64,000 nt of DNA from Oceanospirillales bacterium (GCA_004762125.1 SIHQ01000001.1:348467-412466); one strand, 5' to 3'; positions 9,213 to 20,171 are shown, counted from the stretch's first letter. Program-made: numbers and translations. The notes: generated by a model not told the origin, from the letters alone.

Positions 9213-11312
9213 TCAGCTGTTCTGTTCTTTAGCGCGAGCAACTTCTTTCATGCTCAGCTTGATACGACCACGGTTGTCGATATCCAGTACCACAACTTCT
9301 ACTTCCTGACCTTCTTTCAGGTAGTCAGTTACATTCTCAACACGCTCATCAGCGATTTGAGAGATGTGAACCAGACCATCTTTACCTGGTAACACAGCTA
9401 CGAAAGCACCAAAATCAAGGATACGGGTTATTTTACCGGTATAGATTTTGCCAATCTCAGCATCAGCAGTGATACCAAACACGCGATCATAAGCTGCTTG
9501 AGCATTTTCGCGGCTGTCAGCAAAGATCTGAACATTACCGTCGTCGTCGATATCAACAGAAGCACCGGTATCTTCACAGATAGAACGGATGGTAGAACCG
9601 CCCTTACCGATAACATCACGAATCTTGTCAGTATCAATCTTCAGAGACATGGTGGATGGTGCGTTAGGGTTCAGTTCAGTACGAGACTTACTGATGACCT
9701 TATTCATTTCACCCAGAATGTGCTGACGAGCTTCCAGAGCCTGCTCCAGGGCAATCTCCATTATCTCTTCAGTGATACCGGAAATCTTGATATCCATCTG
9801 CAGAGCAGTGATACCTTCAGCAGTACCAGCTACCTTAAAGTCCATGTCACCCAGATGATCTTCGTCACCCAGAATGTCAGTCAGAACGGCAAACTTCTCG
9901 CCTTCCTTAACCAAACCCATAGCAATACCAGCTACTGGAGCTTTCAGAGGAACACCAGCGTCCATCAGTGCCAGAGAAGTACCGCATACGGAAGCCATAG
10001 AGCTGGAACCGTTGGATTCGGTAATCTCGGATACAACACGCAAGGTGTAAGGAAACTCTTCCAGTGTAGGCAGAACAGCCTGAACACCACGACGAGCCAA
10101 ACGACCGTGACCAATTTCACGACGACCTGGCGCACCCATACGACCACATTCACCTACAGAGTAGGAAGGGAAGTTGTAGTGCAACATGAAGGGGTCTTTG
10201 CTTTCACCCTGCAGCGCATCAATGATTTGAGCATCACGGGCCGTACCCAGAGTTGCCGCAACGATGGCTTGTGTTTCACCACGGGTAAACAGTGCAGAAC
10301 CGTGAGTTCTCTGAAGAACATCAACTTCTATGTCAATGCCACGAACAGTCTTAGTGTCACGACCGTCAATACGAGGCATACCATTCAGGATATTGCCACG
10401 AACCACGTTTTTCTCAAGCTTACCGAACGCCTTTTCAACGTCAGTTGCATCAAACTCACTGCCTTCACCCGCTAGAGTAGCCAGTACGTTCTGACGCAGT
10501 GCTGCAGTAGCCGCAGTACGATCCTGCTTGACAGTGATCTGATAAGCTTCGCGCATACCATCTTCAAAAGCAGACATTTTTTCTTTCAGAGAAAGGTTTT
10601 CTTCATCTGCAGTCCAGTCCCAACGCGGCTTACCAACTTCGGCAGCCAGTTCGGCTATAGCAGTAATAGCAGTCTGGTACTCCTGATGAGCGAACAGAAC
10701 AGCGCCCAGCATTTCGTCTTCAGTCAGTTCCTTAGCTTCGGATTCAACCATCAGAACAGCGTCTTTAGTACCCGCTACAACCATGTCCAGCTCAGACGTT
10801 TGCAGCACTTCAAAAGATGGGTTCAGAATGTAACCGTTTTCCTCGTTAAAACCAACACGAGCACAACCGATTGGGCCATCGAAAGGAATACCGGAAATAG
10901 CCAACGCTGCAGACGTTGCAATCATAGCTACCATGTCAGGGTCGTTCAGCTTGTCGGTAGACATAACTGTACAAACTACCTGAACTTCATTCATGTATCC
11001 TTTAGGGAACAGAGGACGAATAGGACGGTCAATCAGACGGGAGGTCAGTGTTTCTTTTTCACTTGGACGTGATTCACGCTTCAGAAAACCGCCAGGAATT
11101 TTACCGGCTGCGTAAGTCTTTTCCTGATAATGAACGGACAGAGGGAAGAAGTCCTGACCAGGTCTAGCCTTCTTGGAGCCAACCACTGCTGCCAGAACAG
11201 AGATATCGCCCATAGTGGCCAATACAGAACCAGTCGCCTGACGTGCAACACGACCTGTTTCCAGAGTGACGGTCTGATCACCGATTTGAAATGTTTTTGT
11301 TACCGGATTCAC
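9213..11312 (-). CDS. pnp: polyribonucleotide nucleotidyltransferase (PNPase)
   Basis: 3'-to-5' phosphorolytic exoribonuclease and degradosome component that forms a trimeric ring. 699 residues, close to the usual 700-710. Two RNase PH domains (about 1-210 and 310-545) flank the helical linker. The second holds the phosphate-binding region near [23 protein letters not shown] domain contains [17 protein letters not shown] (about 565-581), and an S1 domain ends the protein with [19 protein letters not shown]. Follows rpsO at about 500 bases, as in most gammaproteobacteria, where pnp is autoregulated through its leader. Confidence 0.98.
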   Translation of the reverse strand: MNPVTKTFQIGDQTVTLETGRVARQATGSVLATMGDISVLAAVVGSKKARPGQDFFPLSVHYQEKTYAAGKIPGGFLKRESRPSEKETLTSRLIDRPIRPLFPKGYMNEVQVVCTVMSTDKLNDPDMVAMIATSAALAISGIPFDGPIGCARVGFNEENGYILNPSFEVLQTSELDMVVAGTKDAVLMVESEAKELTEDEMLGAVLFAHQEYQTAITAIAELAAEVGKPRWDWTADEENLSLKEKMSAFEDGMREAYQITVKQDRTAATAALRQNVLATLAGEGSEFDATDVEKAFGKLEKNVVRGNILNGMPRIDGRDTKTVRGIDIEVDVLQRTHGSALFTRGETQAIVAATLGTARDAQIIDALQGESKDPFMLHYNFPSYSVGECGRMGAPGRREIGHGRLARRGVQAVLPTLEEFPYTLRVVSEITESNGSSSMASVCGTSLALMDAGVPLKAPVAGIAMGLVKEGEKFAVLTDILGDEDHLGDMDFKVAGTAEGITALQMDIKISGITEEIMEIALEQALEARQHILGEMNKVISKSRTELNPNAPSTMSLKIDTDKIRDVIGKGGSTIRSICEDTGASVDIDDDGNVQIFADSRENAQAAYDRVFGITADAEIGKIYTGKITRILDFGAFVAVLPGKDGLVHISQIADERVENVTDYLKEGQEVEVVVLDIDNRGRIKLSMKEVARAKEQNS

Positions 11313-11815
11313 ACTATTTTCCTGTTTAAGAGTGAAGGATAAATTCAGTATCCGGCCATTGAGGTGTTAGAGATGCAATTCAAAATCCACTGAAAACATG
11401 GCTACTGGTTACTTGAATAAGCTATCTATATAACTAACTAGAAAAGCTCACCCTAAGAATTCATCCAGAAAAACCAGACAGAGAAATTTGGAATTGCACC
11501 CTCAAACGACTGAGTCAATGTCGACCGGAGTGCTGTCATCGAATAGCCTGATCAGCAGATGCGCCGACCAGAACTATTCCATCTATTGTAAACAACAGTC
11601 AGTAGAAAAGCAGACTATCCTCGTAACTTTTCGTTCCTTTGACTGTTCGCGCATTGATCCACAGCAATTTTCACAGTGCAGACAATGCAAAACACCGCCA
11701 ACTTCCAAAGAAACGGGCGGTGTTTCAATCGACAGAAAAGCTTACAGCCCTTCTGCCTACCGAAGACTGATTGAACAAACGTTCCAAAAGTCTTCAAACT
11801 GCTTCAGCGTAGACC
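11313..11815. other. rpsO-pnp intergenic region
   Basis: About 500 bases holding the rpsO terminator (listed) and the pnp leader. In E. coli the pnp leader contains an RNase III hairpin used for autoregulation. I see no equally clear long stem here. Open frames on both strands in this stretch lack ribosome binding sites and cross the terminator or rpsO, so they are not called. Confidence 0.5.
11689..11725 (-). terminator. rpsO terminator
   Basis: A 10-bp stem (11690-11699 with 11716-11725, core ACCGCC/GGCGGT) with a 16-base loop, about 90 bases after rpsO. A TTTT run ends the minus-strand side. Probably partial, as rpsO-pnp read-through is typical. Confidence 0.75.
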
Positions 11816-12085
11816 TTAGCGACGCAGACCCAGACGCTCGATCAGAGCAAGGTAACGCTGAACGTCTTTACGCTTCAGGTAGTCCAGCATGCTACGACGC
11901 TGGTTTACCATGCGAATCAGACCACGACGGGAGTGGTGATCCTTGTGGTTAGCCTTGAAGTGACCCTGCAAACCTTCGATGTTTGCAGTCAGCAGCGCAA
12001 CCTGAACTTCAGGACTACCGCTATCGCCTTCAGTGCGACCGAATTCTTTAACGATTTCTTCTTTCTTTTCAGCAGATAAAGCCAT
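11816..12085 (-). CDS. rpsO: 30S ribosomal protein S15
   Basis: Binds 16S rRNA helices 20-22 early in 30S assembly. The 89 residues are the canonical length. Signature segments are [33 protein letters not shown] and the ending [12 protein letters not shown]. It lies between a degenerate gene and pnp instead of directly after truB, because about 1.2 kb has been inserted upstream. Confidence 0.98.
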   Translation of the reverse strand: MALSAEKKEEIVKEFGRTEGDSGSPEVQVALLTANIEGLQGHFKANHKDHHSRRGLIRMVNQRRSMLDYLKRKDVQRYLALIERLGLRR

Positions 12086-12238
12086 TGCTTCATACTCCAG
12101 ATTAAATATGCATGAACAACAATCGGGTACGACCGTGCATATTTACAGCCGCCCTTTAAACCAACACTGATAGCAATATTGGTTGCAAGCCGGGCATTTT
12201 AAACCAACCACAACCTTTAAGCCAGCCCGTGAGATGAC

Positions 12239-13114
12239 CTACTTCTTTCGCTTACTCCCCCTTCGCTTACCAGGAGCTTTAACTGTTTTTTTCGTCGGTG
12301 GCGCTTCCGGCTCTCCCCTGGCAACTCTTAAATTAGATGGATTCCAATCACATGTCCCTGCTAGGCCATCCGCAGTTCCGTCCGAATTCATCAGGGACAC
12401 GCCAACCAGATTGACGAAACTTGGCCGCTACCTGACTATCAGTCTGGCTCGATGAATTCACACATTGAAGATAAATCCTGAACGCCTCAATATCTCCCAT
12501 ATAGGAACGAAATTTCAGTTCTGATACCACCTCCTGCTGAGCCCCTATATTTACAGGCTTAACCTCGACAGCAGATCGATAATTTTCCCTGAGTTGATCC
12601 AAAGTTTTTGGGTAGTTCAATACTTCACATAAGAAGCTTTGACTACTGGCTGTAAATCAAGCTGAGCAACAGACTCTATCGAAAATGTAATAAGCGTATT
12701 AATGTCACTAGGATCTTTATTATTCCAATCAATCAGCAGGTTAAGAATATCCGAAGCTCGCCAATTACAGTGACCCATATCGGGAACTTCAAGCTTTGAA
12801 GATTTAAGCTTACGCACCAGAACTGGCAGCTCCTCATTTCGATCAATAGCATTGATGGCTATATAGTCTTGCAAAGCTTCTTTCCCCTCTTCTCCCCCAC
12901 TTCCTTGCAATAGTAAGAAAGGCCGCCATATCTTTACTATAAGAGGGAAGTTGTTCTGCAGCCCCGGCTTTGAGCTTTACAGTTTTTTCCTTTTGCTTTA
13001 TCAGTTCAAGATCCAGGCAGACTTGTTTTTCGAACTACTCCGTTCGAGCTCTGAGCTAGATTTGTCGGAAGGAAACCGTTCCATTCCGCCACTTTTACCT
13101 TCACTAGGATCCAT
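12239..13114 (-). pseudogene. multiply frameshifted gene of unknown function between truB and rpsO
   Basis: No single frame covers this stretch, but good coding sequence can be followed by hopping frames on the minus strand. It opens with MDPSEGKSGGMERFPSDK (ATG at 13114), then LDLELIKQKEKTVKLKAGA. Next comes KEALQDYIAINAIDRNEELP up to VVKASYV, then LNYPKTLDQLRENYRSAVE up to SQVAAKF. It ends with VNLVGVSLMNSDGT, CDWNPSNLRVARGEPE and a basic tail KRRGSKRKK, stopping at TAG 12239. At least four shifts are needed, two of them at or near an A run (about 13030) and a G run (about 12893). The two longest surviving frames (12617-12910 and 12348-12620) have only TTG as possible starts. Real decay and sequencing error cannot be told apart here. 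No family recognised. Confidence 0.7.
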
Positions 13115-13259
13115 AAACCTTCATCGTTCCATGATCAAGATACAGGTTTTCTGAATTAAGCAGCGCGTACCACTTCATCATCAGAATACATCATTCAGGA
13201 AGCAGAGGTATTAGCAGAGAGAACAGGAAGAAGAAGTAACAAAGGAAGGCAAAAATAAT

Positions 13260-13293
13260 TATAGCCTTCAGCCCCGATTCATCAGGACTGAAG
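13260..13293 (-). terminator. candidate terminator after truB
   Basis: CTTCAGCCC (13266-13274) pairs with GGACTGAAG (13285-13293) with one G-T pair; on the minus strand an A+T-rich stretch with TTTTT follows. Lies 24 bases after the truB stop, where rpsO would normally begin its leader. Confidence 0.6.
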
Positions 13294-13316
13294 AGGATAC
13301 AAGCATAAGATCACAA

Positions 13317-14264
13317 TCACGAGGGTTGCTGAATCAACCGCTTTGGAGCTACACGGCCATCATCATCAATTTCACCGATACCGAGGAAGCGATAAACTTC
13401 TTCACCAGTTTCACTGGCTTCCTGACCATAAATACGGACATTGCCTTCGGAAGGCGCCTGAGGCACCTGAACGGCCTGTCCTTGCATGATATAGAAGCTG
13501 CTGTTCACGCCCAGTTTGATTTGAGGCCAGTCACTGACTGAAGTATCCAGAGGCATCAACAATTGATCCAGGGCCTCGTGACCACCACCGTCTCGTGCTT
13601 CTTCCATCTGCTCCAGAGTGTAGGACTGGTGCTCTGTATAAGGACCTGCCTTAACACGATGCAGCTCAGCTACATGACCAAGACAACCCAGAACAATACC
13701 AATATCTTCTGCCAGAGTACGGATGTAAGTGCCTTTGGTGCAGTCCACTTCCAGTACAACTTCATCACCTTCAAAGTCCAGTAATTCCAGACGGTGAATA
13801 GTAATTCGGCGAGCAGGTCGCTCAACAGTAATACCCTGTCGAGCCAGCTTATAGAGAGGCTCGCCATTATGCTTCAGGGCAGAGTACATGCTTGGCACCT
13901 GATCTATAGGACCACGAAAACGTTCCAGCACACTTTCTATATCACTGCGGGTAACATTAACCGGACGCTGCTCAACAATTGCACCTTCACGGTCGCCGGT
14001 TTCAGTCTGAATACCCAGTTTTACACGAGTACGATACGACTTATCTGACTCTAGAAGATACTGGGAAAACTTCGTAGCTTCACCAAAACAGATCGGTAGA
14101 ACGCCGGTTGCCAAGGGATCAAGAGCACCTGTATGGCCTGCTTTAGCTGCACCATACAGTCGTTTGACACGCTGAAGTACGTCGTTGGAACTCCCGCCGA
14201 TCGGCTTGTTCACAACCACGATACCATTGACGTTACGACCTCGGTTACGACTGCGTTTGGACAT
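13317..14264 (-). CDS. truB: tRNA pseudouridine(55) synthase
   Basis: Makes pseudouridine 55 in the T-loop of essentially all tRNAs. 315 residues. The catalytic aspartate is D49 in KAGHTGALDPLATGVLPIC. The family's RNA-binding and C-terminal PUA-like parts follow (VEVDCTKGTYIRTLAEDIG near 175-195). The start (MSKRSRNRGRNVNG) is 3 bases after the rbfA stop, so the two are translationally close. Part of the rimP-nusA-infB-rbfA-truB operon. Confidence 0.97.
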   Translation of the reverse strand: MSKRSRNRGRNVNGIVVVNKPIGGSSNDVLQRVKRLYGAAKAGHTGALDPLATGVLPICFGEATKFSQYLLESDKSYRTRVKLGIQTETGDREGAIVEQRPVNVTRSDIESVLERFRGPIDQVPSMYSALKHNGEPLYKLARQGITVERPARRITIHRLELLDFEGDEVVLEVDCTKGTYIRTLAEDIGIVLGCLGHVAELHRVKAGPYTEHQSYTLEQMEEARDGGGHEALDQLLMPLDTSVSDWPQIKLGVNSSFYIMQGQAVQVPQAPSEGNVRIYGQEASETGEEVYRFLGIGEIDDDGRVAPKRLIQQPS

Positions 14265-14267
14265 CAG

Positions 14268-14708
14268 TTACTCCTCGCCTTTCTGCTCTTGATTAGCTGA
14301 AGGCTCTTGCTCTTCTTGTTCTTTATCAGCCAGCGTTCTTTGAAAATCGCTGTCACCGGAACGAGCTTTGATAATCAGTTCGTTCAGGAACGCACCATGA
14401 CTCATGCTGTTGTCATAGCTGAAACGTAACTGAGGTGTTGTACGCAACTTAATGCTTTTAGCTAACTGGCTGCGCAGGAAGCCAGCAGCACTTTTCATGA
14501 CTTCCAGACCTTCATCGATCTTTTCCTGATCATCAACACCCAGAAAAGAGATGAAGACATTAGCAAAACCCAGATCTCTGGAAACATCGACCGCACTGAC
14601 CGTTACCATACCCAAGCGAGGGTCTTTCATTTCCTGCTGAATCAGCTGCGCCAGCTCTTTTTGAATCTGGTCTGCTACCCGTTGGGTACGACTGTATTCT
14701 TTTGCCAT
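14268..14708 (-). CDS. rbfA: 30S ribosome-binding factor A
   Basis: Late 30S maturation and cold-adaptation factor with a KH-like fold. 146 residues. Conserved features are RTQRVADQIQKELAQLIQ at the N-terminus, KDPRLGMVTVSAVDVSRDL, and the LRTTPQLRFSYDNS strand. The last 30 residues are a Glu/Gln-rich tail. A strong hairpin separates it from infB. Confidence 0.96.
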   Translation of the reverse strand: MAKEYSRTQRVADQIQKELAQLIQQEMKDPRLGMVTVSAVDVSRDLGFANVFISFLGVDDQEKIDEGLEVMKSAAGFLRSQLAKSIKLRTTPQLRFSYDNSMSHGAFLNELIIKARSGDSDFQRTLADKEQEEQEPSANQEQKGEE

Positions 14709-14760
14709 TGGGGATTATTTTCCTGAAAGAGTTTTTCTGAAAGCTTATTTCTGAAATGAG

Positions 14761-14791
14761 AAAGCCCGCGGTCGAAGCCGCGGGCTTTTTT
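14761..14791. terminator. GC-rich hairpin between infB and rbfA
   Basis: An 11-bp perfect stem (14761-14771 with 14778-14788, core GCCCGCGG/CCGCGGGC) closed by six bases. T6 follows on the plus strand; on the minus strand, the direction of transcription, only TTTCTCATTT follows. As an intrinsic terminator it therefore looks stronger against plus-strand transcription. In the operon it may act as an attenuator or an RNA-processing and stability element. Confidence 0.65.
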
Positions 14792-14874
14792 GCCATAAAC
14801 GTGCAGCGCTATCGAAAGATAGACACTGCACTTTTTTTCTCATGGCGATCAGCTTTTCGCAATCAGAGAATTGA

Positions 14875-17517
14875 TTACAGAGTACGCTGTACTTCGATGG
14901 TCTTGTAAACCTCGATTTTGTCGCCAGGCTTAACGTCGTTGTAGGACTTAACCGCGATACCACATTCCATGCCTTCGCGAACTTCCTGCATGTCATCCTT
15001 GAAGCGACGCAGAGATTCCAGCTCGCCTTCAAAGATAACTACGTTGTCGCGCAGTACACGAATACGGTCGTTACGGTAAACCATACCTTCAATGACCATA
15101 CAACCAGCAACCGCACCGAACTTCGGTGAACGGAATACGTCACGAACTTCAGCAGTACCCACAATCTTCTCACGGGTATCGGAGCCCAGCATGCCACCCA
15201 GCGCTTTCTTAACATCGTCGATGATGTCGTAGATAACACTGTAGTAACGCAGATCCAGTTCTTCAGTCTCAATGACTTTACGGGCAGATGCATCGGCACG
15301 CACGTTGAAGCCTACGATAACTGCACTGGAAGCCAGAGCCAAGTTAGCGTCGGTTTCAGTGATACCACCTACACCGCCGGAAATAACCTTAACCTGAACT
15401 TCATCGTTACCTTGCTCTTCCAGAGAGCTGATCAAAGCTTCCAGAGAACCACGAACGTCGGCCTTAAGAACGATGTTCAGAGTTTTCTTCTCTGCATTAC
15501 CCATGTTGGAGAAGATATTCTCCATCTTCGAAGCCTGCTGGCGAGCCAGCTTCACTTCGCGGAATTTACCCTGACGGAACAGTGCAATTTCACGGGCTTT
15601 ACGCTCATCCTTAACAACGATCAGTTCGTCACCAGCACCAGGCGTTCCGTCCAGACCAAGGATCTCAACAGGAATAGAAGGACCGGCTTGCTTGATAGGC
15701 TTACCATCTTCATCCAGCAGCGCACGAACACGACCGTATTGCTGGCCTACCAGAATATTGTCGCCTTGTATCAGTTGACCAGCCTGAACCAGGACAGTAG
15801 CAACAGGGCCACGACCTTTATCCAGACGGGATTCAACCACTACGCCTCTAGCAGGACCTTCGGCAACTGCTGTCAGCTCCATCAATTCTGCTTGCAGGAC
15901 AACCGCTTCCAGCAGTTCGTCCACACCTTCACCGGTGAGGGCAGAAACATGCTTGAACTGAGTGTCGCCACCCCAATCCTCAGGGATAACACCGTAAGCT
16001 GACAGTTCGTTTTTAACACGATCCGGATCAGCGCCTTCTTTATCCATCTTGTTAACAGCAATAACCAGAGGTACGCCAGCTGCTTTCGCGTGCTGAACGG
16101 CTTCCTCGGTTTGAGGCATTACGCCGTCGTCTGCTGCTACCACTAGGATAACGATATCGGTCGCCTTGGCACCACGAGCACGCATGGCTGTAAACGCCGC
16201 GTGTCCAGGAGTATCCAGGAAGGAAACCATGCCACGAGGTGTGTCTACGTGGTAAGCACCGATGTGCTGAGTAATACCGCCGGCTTCACCAGCCTGTACA
16301 CGACTCTTACGGATGCAATCCAGTAGAGAAGTCTTACCGTGGTCAACGTGACCCATAACGGTAACAACCGGTGCACGCGATACTTCATCAAACTCAGAAA
16401 CATGATCGATCTGGTTTTCAACCAGAGCGTCTTCAATACTATCTGCGTTAACCAGCTTGACGTTATGACCCATCTCTTCAACGACGATGGATGCAGTATC
16501 CTGATCGATAACCTGGTTAATGGTTACCATGGAACCCATCTTGAACATCACCTTGATGACGTCCGCTGCCTTGATCGCCATCTTGTTGGCCAGTTCGGCT
16601 ACAGTGATGGTTTCAGGGATGGATACATCACGGATTACCGGTGCTGTTGGCATGGTAAAGCCGTGTCCTGCCATGGACTCAGGCGTAATAGTACGAGTAG
16701 TTTTTCTGCCACCACGACCACCGCGATCATCACGACGACCACCACGTCCACGCTTGTCACCAGGACCGCGACGACTACGATCATCTCCGCCGCGATTGTC
16801 ATCACGACGATCCTTGTTGCCACCAGGAGCCTTGCGAGTACGACGTTGCTTGTCAGCATCCGGAGCAGGCATTGCTGTTGCAGACGGATCAAAGCCTGGA
16901 GCACCACCTGGACGAGCCGGACGATCACCGCTTGGACGAGCCGGACGGTCACCTGGACGAGCCGGACGATCACCTGGACGAGCTGCCGGACGATCACCGC
17001 TTGGACGAGCCGGACGGTCACCTGGACGAGCTGCCGGACGATCACCGCTTGGTCGAGCCGGACGGTCACCTGGACGAGCTGCCGGACGATCACCGCTTGG
17101 TCGAGCCGGACGGTCACCTGGACGAGCTGCCGGACGATCACCAGTGCGAGCTGGACGATCACCACCGCGATCATCGCGACGGTCCTCACTTCTGGTTTCT
17201 TTCTTTTCGTCTTCTTTAACGTAAGTGCGCTTTTTGCGAACTTCTACGTTAACAACTTTTTTCTTTCCGGAAGCGCCACCGGCCACTTTTACCTGGCTAA
17301 CAGTTTTGCGCTTCAGAGTAATTTTGGCTGGTTCGGCTGTGCCGGTATGATCGCCATGTACGCCTTTCAGGTGAGCCAGCAGCTGTTTTTTCTCAGCGTC
17401 AGACACGACTTCAGAGCCTTGGCTCTTCTTCACGCCGGCGTCGCTCATCTGCTGCAACAGTTTTTCGACTGGAGCGCCGACCACCTTCGCGAGTTGCTCT
17501 ACGGTTACTTCTGCCAT
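14875..17517 (-). CDS. infB: translation initiation factor IF-2
   Basis: GTPase that brings initiator fMet-tRNA to the 30S subunit and promotes subunit joining. From the N-terminus: the IF2-N domain [20 protein letters not shown]; a long charged linker with an Arg-Pro repeat array (about residues 120-205); a second IF2-N ([19 protein letters not shown]); then the G domain with [17 protein letters not shown] and NKMD; and C-terminal domains ending in [13 protein letters not shown] use the ATG at 17517, which has AGGAG eight bases upstream, not the GTG at 17523. 880 residues. It pairs functionally with metY upstream. Confidence 0.97.
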   Translation of the reverse strand: MAEVTVEQLAKVVGAPVEKLLQQMSDAGVKKSQGSEVVSDAEKKQLLAHLKGVHGDHTGTAEPAKITLKRKTVSQVKVAGGASGKKKVVNVEVRKKRTYVKEDEKKETRSEDRRDDRGGDRPARTGDRPAARPGDRPARPSGDRPAARPGDRPARPSGDRPAARPGDRPARPSGDRPAARPGDRPARPGDRPARPSGDRPARPGGAPGFDPSATAMPAPDADKQRRTRKAPGGNKDRRDDNRGGDDRSRRGPGDKRGRGGRRDDRGGRGGRKTTRTITPESMAGHGFTMPTAPVIRDVSIPETITVAELANKMAIKAADVIKVMFKMGSMVTINQVIDQDTASIVVEEMGHNVKLVNADSIEDALVENQIDHVSEFDEVSRAPVVTVMGHVDHGKTSLLDCIRKSRVQAGEAGGITQHIGAYHVDTPRGMVSFLDTPGHAAFTAMRARGAKATDIVILVVAADDGVMPQTEEAVQHAKAAGVPLVIAVNKMDKEGADPDRVKNELSAYGVIPEDWGGDTQFKHVSALTGEGVDELLEAVVLQAELMELTAVAEGPARGVVVESRLDKGRGPVATVLVQAGQLIQGDNILVGQQYGRVRALLDEDGKPIKQAGPSIPVEILGLDGTPGAGDELIVVKDERKAREIALFRQGKFREVKLARQQASKMENIFSNMGNAEKKTLNIVLKADVRGSLEALISSLEEQGNDEVQVKVISGGVGGITETDANLALASSAVIVGFNVRADASARKVIETEELDLRYYSVIYDIIDDVKKALGGMLGSDTREKIVGTAEVRDVFRSPKFGAVAGCMVIEGMVYRNDRIRVLRDNVVIFEGELESLRRFKDDMQEVREGMECGIAVKSYNDVKPGDKIEVYKTIEVQRTL
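16912..17160 (-). repeat. 48-bp tandem repeat inside infB (Arg-Pro linker)
   Basis: Three copies in perfect register at 16988-17035, 17036-17083 and 17084-17131, flanked by partial copies. Each codes for the 16-residue unit [16 protein letters not shown]. The copies differ by only a base or two, so the array is young and likely to vary in copy number among strains. It lies in the flexible linker before the G domain and keeps the reading frame. Confidence 0.92.
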
Positions 17518-17543
17518 TAACACTTCTCCTCTCAGTGGCCCGC

Positions 17544-19037
17544 TTAGTTACCAGCTTCCTCGAACCAGGGAGCACGCGCCGTCATAATCAGCTCGCCGGC
17601 ACGGGTGTCATCCATCCCTTCGATTACCAGAAGGTCATCGATGGACTGCTCCGCCAGGTCTTCCATGGTAATCACGCCACGGCTTGCCAGTTCCACAGCC
17701 AAATCCTCATCCATACCTTCCATGTTCAGAAGGTCTTCGGCAGGCTGTGCACCATCCAGTTTTTCTTCTCGAGCAATTGCTTGAGTTAGCAACTTGTCTT
17801 TGGCACGAGTCTGAAGTGCTTCAATCACCTCTTCATCCATGCCATCGATTTCCATCATTTCTTCCGTCGGTACGTAGGCCACCTCTTCGAGAGTGGTAAA
17901 GCCTTCGTCAACCAACAGTTGAGCTAACTCTTCGTCAATGTCGAGAGAATCAACAAATACTTGCTTAAACTTATCCGCTTCCTTTTCTTGCTTGGCAGCG
18001 GCTTCAGCTTCAGTCATTACGTTCAATTTCCAACCAGTTAACTCACTGGCCAGTCGAACGTTTTGGCCACTACGGCCAATGGCTTGCGCCAAATTATCTT
18101 CGTTGACAGCGATATCCATAGTACGGCTATCTTCATCAACGATGATGGATGCAACCTCTGCGGGTTGCATCGCATTGATCACGTACTGAACCGGCTCATC
18201 GTCGAACAGTACAATATCGATACGTTCGTTACCCAGTTCACCAGATACCGCCTGAACTCGAGCACCACGCATACCTACGCAAGCACCAACCGGATCAATT
18301 CGACCGTCGTTAGTTTTTACAGCAATCTTGGCACGAGAGCCTGGATCACGAGCAGCAGACTTGATTTCCAGAGTTTCTTCAGCAATTTCCGGTACTTCAA
18401 TGCGGAACAATTCGATCAGCATTTCTGGAGCAGTACGGGTCAGCATCAACTGAGGGCCACGACCTTCAGTTGAAATATCATTGAGCAGAGCACGAACATG
18501 AGCACCCATGCGGAAGTTTTCGCGCGGCAGGACATTATCCTTACGCAGCACAGCTTCAGCATTGTTACCCAGGTCAACAATAATGCTATCGCGAGTCGTT
18601 TTCTTAACGGTACCGTTTACTAGGTCACCGACTCTGTCGCGATAAGCTTCTACCATCTGCGCACGCTCGGCTTCGCGCACTTTCTGCACGATAACCTGCT
18701 TGGCGGTCTGGGCTGCGATACGGCCGAATCCTACGGAATCAACCGGCTCTTCCCAAACTCCACCAATTTCGAGGGACTCATCCTTCTCTTTACCTTCATC
18801 GAGGGTAAAGTGCATGCCCGCAAATTCGAAATCTTCGTCGAGTACTACATGCCAGCGACGGAAAGTGTCGTATTCACCGGTTTTACGGTCAATCGCCACA
18901 CGAATATCTACTTCGTATTCGTAACGTTTTTTGGTCGCAGTCGCCAGGGCGATCTCCATAGCCTCGAAGATTACTTCGGGTGGAACGCCTTTCTCGTTGG
19001 AAACGGACTCAACGACCAACAGAATTTCTTTACTCAT
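17544..19037 (-). CDS. nusA: transcription termination/antitermination factor NusA
   Basis: Binds RNA polymerase and nascent RNA to modulate pausing, termination and rRNA antitermination. 497 residues, as in E. coli (495). Order: an N-terminal polymerase-binding domain, an S1 domain near 135-200 ([20 protein letters not shown]), and two KH domains ([20 protein letters not shown] and [18 protein letters not shown]). Two acidic repeat modules follow ([20 protein letters not shown] and [19 protein letters not shown]). Only 26 bases separate it from infB, so the genes are co-transcribed. Confidence 0.98.
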   Translation of the reverse strand: MSKEILLVVESVSNEKGVPPEVIFEAMEIALATATKKRYEYEVDIRVAIDRKTGEYDTFRRWHVVLDEDFEFAGMHFTLDEGKEKDESLEIGGVWEEPVDSVGFGRIAAQTAKQVIVQKVREAERAQMVEAYRDRVGDLVNGTVKKTTRDSIIVDLGNNAEAVLRKDNVLPRENFRMGAHVRALLNDISTEGRGPQLMLTRTAPEMLIELFRIEVPEIAEETLEIKSAARDPGSRAKIAVKTNDGRIDPVGACVGMRGARVQAVSGELGNERIDIVLFDDEPVQYVINAMQPAEVASIIVDEDSRTMDIAVNEDNLAQAIGRSGQNVRLASELTGWKLNVMTEAEAAAKQEKEADKFKQVFVDSLDIDEELAQLLVDEGFTTLEEVAYVPTEEMMEIDGMDEEVIEALQTRAKDKLLTQAIAREEKLDGAQPAEDLLNMEGMDEDLAVELASRGVITMEDLAEQSIDDLLVIEGMDDTRAGELIMTARAPWFEEAGN

Positions 19038-19235
19038 GCTCTGCCTCGCCTATGCTGAACCAGTCCATGCCTATGCCAACACTTCCCTAGCCGCTCACCG
19101 GGAAGGCCTTTACCTTCAGTTTTTTCATACCTGAGGCAAGGGCGATTAACCCGGCCTGAACCATACTCACTTTTGATCAATCAGCTATTTATTAACTATT
19201 AATCAGTTACCAGCCAATGACCAAAGAGGTTGAAG

Positions 19236-19703
19236 TTAGTTGAACTTTGGTATCACCTGAGCTTTGTCTATGCTCTCGATCGGAAAAAGAAATTCATGGT
19301 CGTCTACAATTAGTATTACGTCCTGATCTTCCACTCCTCTCACTATACCTCTAAATCTACGACGACCTTCAAAAGGTACACGCAAACGCAGATTCACCTC
19401 GGCACCAGCCCAGGCTACATACTGCTCAAGAGTGAACAGTAGACGATCGACACCGGGAGAAGACACCTCAAGGGTATACTCTTCAGTAATCGGATCTTCC
19501 ACATCGAGAACTCCACTTACCTGTCGACTGACTTTTTCACAGTCTTCCAGCTGAATACCCTGGTCTTTCTCCAGTGCATCAATGTAAATACGGAGCATTG
19601 ATTGCTTGCCCTGGGATCTAAACTCTAATCCCCAAAGCTGAAAGCCCAGAGACTCCACTACTGGTGCAATCAATGCTTCAAGTTGCGACTGCTTAGCTGC
19701 CAC
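19236..19703 (-). CDS. rimP: ribosome maturation factor RimP
   Basis: Assists early 30S assembly. I start at the GTG at 19703 (AGGT nine bases upstream), giving 155 residues, the family length. The alternative TTG further upstream (19730) lies in the T-run of a terminator hairpin. Conserved parts are [18 protein letters not shown] at the N-terminus, the [20 protein letters not shown] centre with SSPGVDR, and the C-terminal SH3-like barrel. First protein gene of the rimP-nusA-infB operon; 198 bases separate it from nusA. Confidence 0.93.
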   Translation of the reverse strand: MAAKQSQLEALIAPVVESLGFQLWGLEFRSQGKQSMLRIYIDALEKDQGIQLEDCEKVSRQVSGVLDVEDPITEEYTLEVSSPGVDRLLFTLEQYVAWAGAEVNLRLRVPFEGRRRFRGIVRGVEDQDVILIVDDHEFLFPIESIDKAQVIPKFN

Positions 19704-19728
19704 GTTGGAAATACCTGTCTGCAAAAAC

Positions 19729-19751
19729 AAAAAAAGGGCTTCTAAAGCCCT
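19729..19751 (-). terminator. terminator in the rimP leader
   Basis: A 7-bp perfect stem (19735-19741 with 19745-19751) followed on the minus strand by T7, only 25-30 bases before rimP. It can end transcripts arriving from metY, or act as an attenuator of the nusA-infB operon. Confidence 0.85.
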
Positions 19752-19851
19752 GTCCTTCTATGCACCCAGTTTTCCAGCTGGACGCAACTGAAGGCCTGAG
19801 CCGACCACTTCCACTTCTGAAAGCGCCGAAACAGACCTTAAAGCACCTAAT

Positions 19852-19877
19852 AAAAAACCCCATACTTGGGGTTTTTT
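19852..19877. terminator. bidirectional terminator after the initiator tRNA gene
   Basis: An 11-bp stem, AAAAAACCCCA (19852-19862) with TGGGGTTTTTT (19867-19877). A and T runs lie on both sides, so it can work on either strand. It lies 5 bases after the 3' end of the tRNA-fMet gene. Confidence 0.88.
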
Positions 19878-19881
19878 CATT

Positions 19882-19958
<77 letters not shown>

Positions 19959-20084
19959 TCAAATCTTTTTGCGTATTGCCAGCTAAGGAGTCTGATAACA
20001 ACCTTAACTTTTTTTAGCAATACACTTTATATTCAAGTACTAATTACATATTTCAAATACTACTATGGTAATTATTTCTTAAAC

Positions 20085-20171
20085 TGGTGCCCAGAGCGGG
20101 ACTTGAACCCGCACGATCATAAGATCACCGCCCCCTCAAGACGGCGTGTCTACCAATTCCACCACCTGGGC
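20085..20171 (-). tRNA. leuU: tRNA-Leu (GAG)
   Basis: An 87-base type II tRNA with a long variable arm. The 7-bp acceptor stem begins GCCCAGG, the D-loop has GGAATTGGTAGACA, the anticodon loop is TTGAGGG with anticodon GAG, the T-arm has GGTTCAAGTCC, and CCA is encoded. It sits between secG and metY, the same order as E. coli secG-leuU-metY. Confidence 0.96.

Noticed and set aside
9498..10475. A 325-codon plus-strand frame opposite pnp
   Set aside because: Antisense shadow of a conserved gene; composition (Thr, Asn, Gln rich) reflects the opposite strand's codon use.
12183..12455. A 90-codon plus-strand frame between rpsO and truB
   Set aside because: It is antisense to the end of the decayed minus-strand gene, whose hopped frames give far more protein-like sequence.
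16339..17520. Long plus-strand open frames (up to 393 codons) opposite infB
   Set aside because: They lie wholly antisense to a clear IF-2 gene, are low-complexity Thr/Arg strings from the repeat array, and have no ribosome binding site.
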